From contig DKBM01000055.1 of assembly GCA_002451215.1 (NCBI GenBank), forward strand, positions 1 through 6,894: a stretch of 6,894 bases of DNA, in the 5' to 3' direction. Source of the stretch: SM1-46 sp002451215. GTDB lineage: Bacteria; Pseudomonadota; Gammaproteobacteria; Acidiferrobacterales; Sulfurifustaceae. The translations under genes were made by a program, and so were the position numbers. Below the pieces are notes generated by a model. The model did not search any database. It was given only the letters and a program-made list of their open reading frames with translations, and was not told the origin of the DNA. This document shows, one piece after another, positions 5,100 to 6,894 of the stretch. How positions within the stretch are numbered: position 1 is the first letter of the stretch; each line of letters begins with the position of its first letter.

Positions 5100-6296
5100 A
5101 TGAAGCGCACCCCGATTCACACAACGCAGGGAGTTCCGGTGCCGTTTCCTGACTACCACGGTGGCAGTATCGTCAACCTGATGGTCTCGCTCACCGAGGC
5201 GTTGGGCGGCAGCGCGCCGGCGGCGTATGCGCCGCTGCGCGACATCGACACCAGCGCCTGGCGCACGAGCCGCAACGTGGTGCTGCTGGTGCTCGACGGC
5301 CTCGGCGATGGCTTTGTGCGCGGAACTGCGGGCGCGTTGGCGCAGCACCGTGCGGGGCGCCTCACCTCGGTATTCCCGTCGACCACCGCAACCGCCATCA
5401 CCACCTTTCTCACCGGCCTCGCGCCGCAGCAGCACGGTCTCACCGGCTGGCACATGTATTTGCGTGAACTGGGAAGCGTGCTTGCAGTGCTGCCGTTCGT
5501 CACGCGCGCCGGCGGCGCGGCATTCGGCAAGACCATCCATGCTGCCGAGCTGCTCGGCGCCGCGCCGTTGTCGGCGCGGCTGCCGGTGCGCATGCACGTG
5601 GTGTCGCCGCGGAGAATTATCCATTCCGATTTCAACGTGGCGCATACCAATGGCGCGCGGCGTCACGGTTTCGACACGCTCAAGGAGATGTTCCAGACGC
5701 TCGCGCAGCTGGTCGGTCAGGCCAGCGCCGGGCGCCAGTACCTGTATGCCTACTGGCCGGATCTTGATCGCCTCGCGCACGATTACGGCATCGGCAGCGG
5801 GGCGGCCGCTACCCACCTCGCCGAGCTGGACGAGGCGTTTGGCCACTTCCTGCGGCGTATCGCGGGCACCGACACCACAGTAATCGTGACTGGCGATCAC
5901 GGCATCATCGATACCGGCCCGGAGCATCTGATCGAGCTCGATGCCCATCCGCGCCTGGCGCAGATGCTGCTGCTGCCGTTGTGCGGCGAGCGGCGCGTGG
6001 CCTATTGCTACGTGCAGCCGGGGCAGGGCGCAGCGTTTGCGGACTATGTGGCGAGCGAGCTCAGGGATTGTACCGAGTGCCACGCCAGCGCAACACTGAT
6101 CGATCAGGGCCGCTTCGGCCTGGGCACGCCGCACCCGCGGCTGGCCGAGCGCATCGGGCACTACACGCTGATCATGAAGGACCGCTATGTGATCAAGGAT
6201 TGGCTGGCGGGTGAGCGCCGGCACCTGCATGTCGGCGTGCACGGCGGCACCAGCGAAGAGGAGATGTACGTGCCATTGATTGCCGCGCAGGTGTGA
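5100..6296 (+). CDS. Alkaline phosphatase superfamily protein, type I phosphodiesterase/nucleotide pyrophosphatase-like
   Basis: A 398-residue member of the NPP/type I phosphodiesterase branch of the alkaline phosphatase superfamily, two-metal (usually zinc) enzymes that cleave phosphate esters or diesters. All catalytic positions are recognisable: Asp66 in NVVLLVLDGLGDG, nucleophile Thr96 in FPSTTATAITTFLTG (92-106), Asp223 and His227 in YWPDLDRLAHDYG (218-230), Asp266 and His267 in VIVTGDHGIID, and His381 in HGGTSEEEMYVPL near the C-terminus. By analogy with NPP, Asp66, Thr96, Asp266 and His267 hold one metal and Asp223, His227 and His381 the other. There is no signal peptide or membrane segment, so unlike many relatives it is probably cytoplasmic. 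The substrate is unknown. The ATG at 5100 is preceded by only a weak AGGTG. The gene is strongly GC-rich and stands alone, 142 bases after hslR. Confidence 0.9.
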   Translation: MKRTPIHTTQGVPVPFPDYHGGSIVNLMVSLTEALGGSAPAAYAPLRDIDTSAWRTSRNVVLLVLDGLGDGFVRGTAGALAQHRAGRLTSVFPSTTATAITTFLTGLAPQQHGLTGWHMYLRELGSVLAVLPFVTRAGGAAFGKTIHAAELLGAAPLSARLPVRMHVVSPRRIIHSDFNVAHTNGARRHGFDTLKEMFQTLAQLVGQASAGRQYLYAYWPDLDRLAHDYGIGSGAAATHLAELDEAFGHFLRRIAGTDTTVIVTGDHGIIDTGPEHLIELDAHPRLAQMLLLPLCGERRVAYCYVQPGQGAAFADYVASELRDCTECHASATLIDQGRFGLGTPHPRLAERIGHYTLIMKDRYVIKDWLAGERRHLHVGVHGGTSEEEMYVPLIAAQV

Positions 6297-6509
6297 TGCC
6301 CACCGCAGCCACGCCGACGAACGAATCGGAGCGATCGGGGGAGAACAGGGTTTCTTGCATCGGCGACAAATGAAAGCGGCATGTGAAGCGTCTCCATAGC
6401 CGTTCGGAAATCACAACTTATGGGGCTTGCTGTCGGGGTCGTTCGGATCCGATAGCTCGAACTGTCAGCGTTTCAGGCAGTGCGCCTTCATGAACAGGGG
6501 GATGATCGG
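6297..6509. other. Spacer between the phosphodiesterase and dehydrogenase genes
   Basis: In these 213 bases I see no gene. There is a 10-bp perfect palindrome TCGGATCCGA (6443-6452) and a weak promoter-like pair, TTGCTG (6427-6432) and GATAGC (6451-6456) 18 bases apart, which overlap each other. Either could serve the downstream dehydrogenase gene, but both are within chance expectation. No terminator hairpin was obvious after the phosphodiesterase stop. Confidence 0.3.
6495..6502 (+). promoter_or_regulatory. Ribosome binding site of the dehydrogenase gene
   Basis: AGGGGGA lies about 8 bases before the ATG at 6510. Two nearer upstream ATGs (6490 and 6502) are out of frame and end at once, so this site favours 6510. 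Confidence 0.5.
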
Positions 6510-6894
6510 ATGAGCCAAGGGCAAGTGGCAATCGTGACGGGCGGCGGCCAGGGTATCGGCAAAGCGATGGCGAAGCGGCTTCTTGAGAAGGGCCTGAATG
6601 TCGTCATCGCGGATGTGGATGACGAGGCCGGACGCGAGACGGCCGCGGAGTATCAGGCACTGGGCGACATTCGCTACGTGCGTTGCGATGTTGCGGATGA
6701 GGCGCCGGTGCGGCGCCTCATCGATGAGACCATGAGCCATTACAGGCGCCTGGATGCACTGGTGAACAACGCCGGCATCGGCCGCTTCAAGCCGCTGGAA
6801 GAGACAACGCTCGCGGATTGGAACGCAGTGATCGGCGTGAACCTTACTGGTTGTTTTCTGTGCGCGAAACATGCGGCGCCGCATCTGCGAACCG
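6510..6894 (+). CDS. Short-chain dehydrogenase/reductase (SDR), N-terminal part
   Basis: The first 128 codons of a classical SDR, cut by the window end (family length about 250). The Rossmann cofactor motif TGGGQGIG (10-17) follows the first beta strand QVAIVTG. Asp35 at the end of strand 2 (VVIADVDD) favours NAD(H) over NADP(H), by family rule. CDVADE (59-64) contains the Asp that contacts the adenine. NNAG (86-89) and Asn111 in GVNLTG, a member of the catalytic tetrad, are present. The Ser and YxxxK catalytic residues lie beyond the window, so activity cannot be judged. The substrate is unknown; FabG-like and sugar or sterol-type SDRs share this pattern. The minus-strand open frame across this gene is an antisense shadow. 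Confidence 0.93.
   Translation, partial: MSQGQVAIVTGGGQGIGKAMAKRLLEKGLNVVIADVDDEAGRETAAEYQALGDIRYVRCDVADEAPVRRLIDETMSHYRRLDALVNNAGIGRFKPLEETTLADWNAVIGVNLTGCFLCAKHAAPHLRT

Noticed and set aside
5082..6242. 386-codon minus-strand frame across the phosphodiesterase gene
   Set aside because: The plus-strand protein has all catalytic motifs of its superfamily. The antisense translation is rich in Arg, Ala, His and Gln, typical of a shadow frame.
6465..6884. 139-codon minus-strand frame across the dehydrogenase gene
   Set aside because: It is the familiar antisense shadow of SDR genes; the plus strand has TGxxxGIG and NNAG motifs.
1..6894. CRISPR array, tRNA, rRNA, toxin-antitoxin pair or intact insertion sequence
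   Set aside because: I saw no regularly spaced repeats, tRNA-like cloverleaf, rRNA sequence, small paired genes or transposase with catalytic motifs on either strand.

Overview
The window looks like a piece of a GC-rich proteobacterial chromosome, most likely gamma- or betaproteobacterial. This is an inference from the Hsp15 (hslR) gene, strong Shine-Dalgarno sites, Sec-type signal peptides and GC-rich coding sequence; no rRNA or phylogenetic marker is present to settle it. Two N characters at 4856-4857 show that this is draft or metagenome-derived sequence, so base-level errors are possible and affect at least one gene.

Left part (1-2142): the 3' end of a plus-strand membrane-protein gene runs convergently into a minus-strand pair. 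In transcription order the pair is a LolD/MacB-type ABC ATPase (2142 to 1471) and an FtsX/MacB-type permease (1471 to 269), overlapping by one base. Together they should form an inner-membrane ABC machine of the lipoprotein-release or efflux kind. The ATPase frame carries an in-frame TAA four codons before its Walker A motif, so as written the ATPase is broken.

Middle part (2143-4566): a minus-strand gene for a small exported cupin and a plus-strand gene for an exported family 3 solute-binding protein are transcribed divergently from a 667-base intergenic stretch. That stretch holds inverted repeats, GGGGTCAG-type sequence resembling borders of REP-associated elements, and a possible remnant of a coding frame. 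Clear hairpins follow both genes. No permease or ATPase partner accompanies the binding protein.

Right part (4567-6894): all plus strand. It contains hslR (ribosome-associated S4-domain Hsp15, with its frame broken only at the NN), a structured 142-base spacer, a complete cytoplasmic alkaline-phosphatase-superfamily phosphodiesterase with all metal ligands, and the N-terminal 128 codons of a short-chain dehydrogenase cut by the window end.

Apart from the ABC pair the genes are functionally unrelated singletons separated by spacers of 140 bases or more. I found no CRISPR array, tRNA, rRNA or intact transposase, and no convincing undescribed multi-gene system. The most notable points are the nonsense codon in the ATPase and the mobile-element-like debris around the cupin gene.
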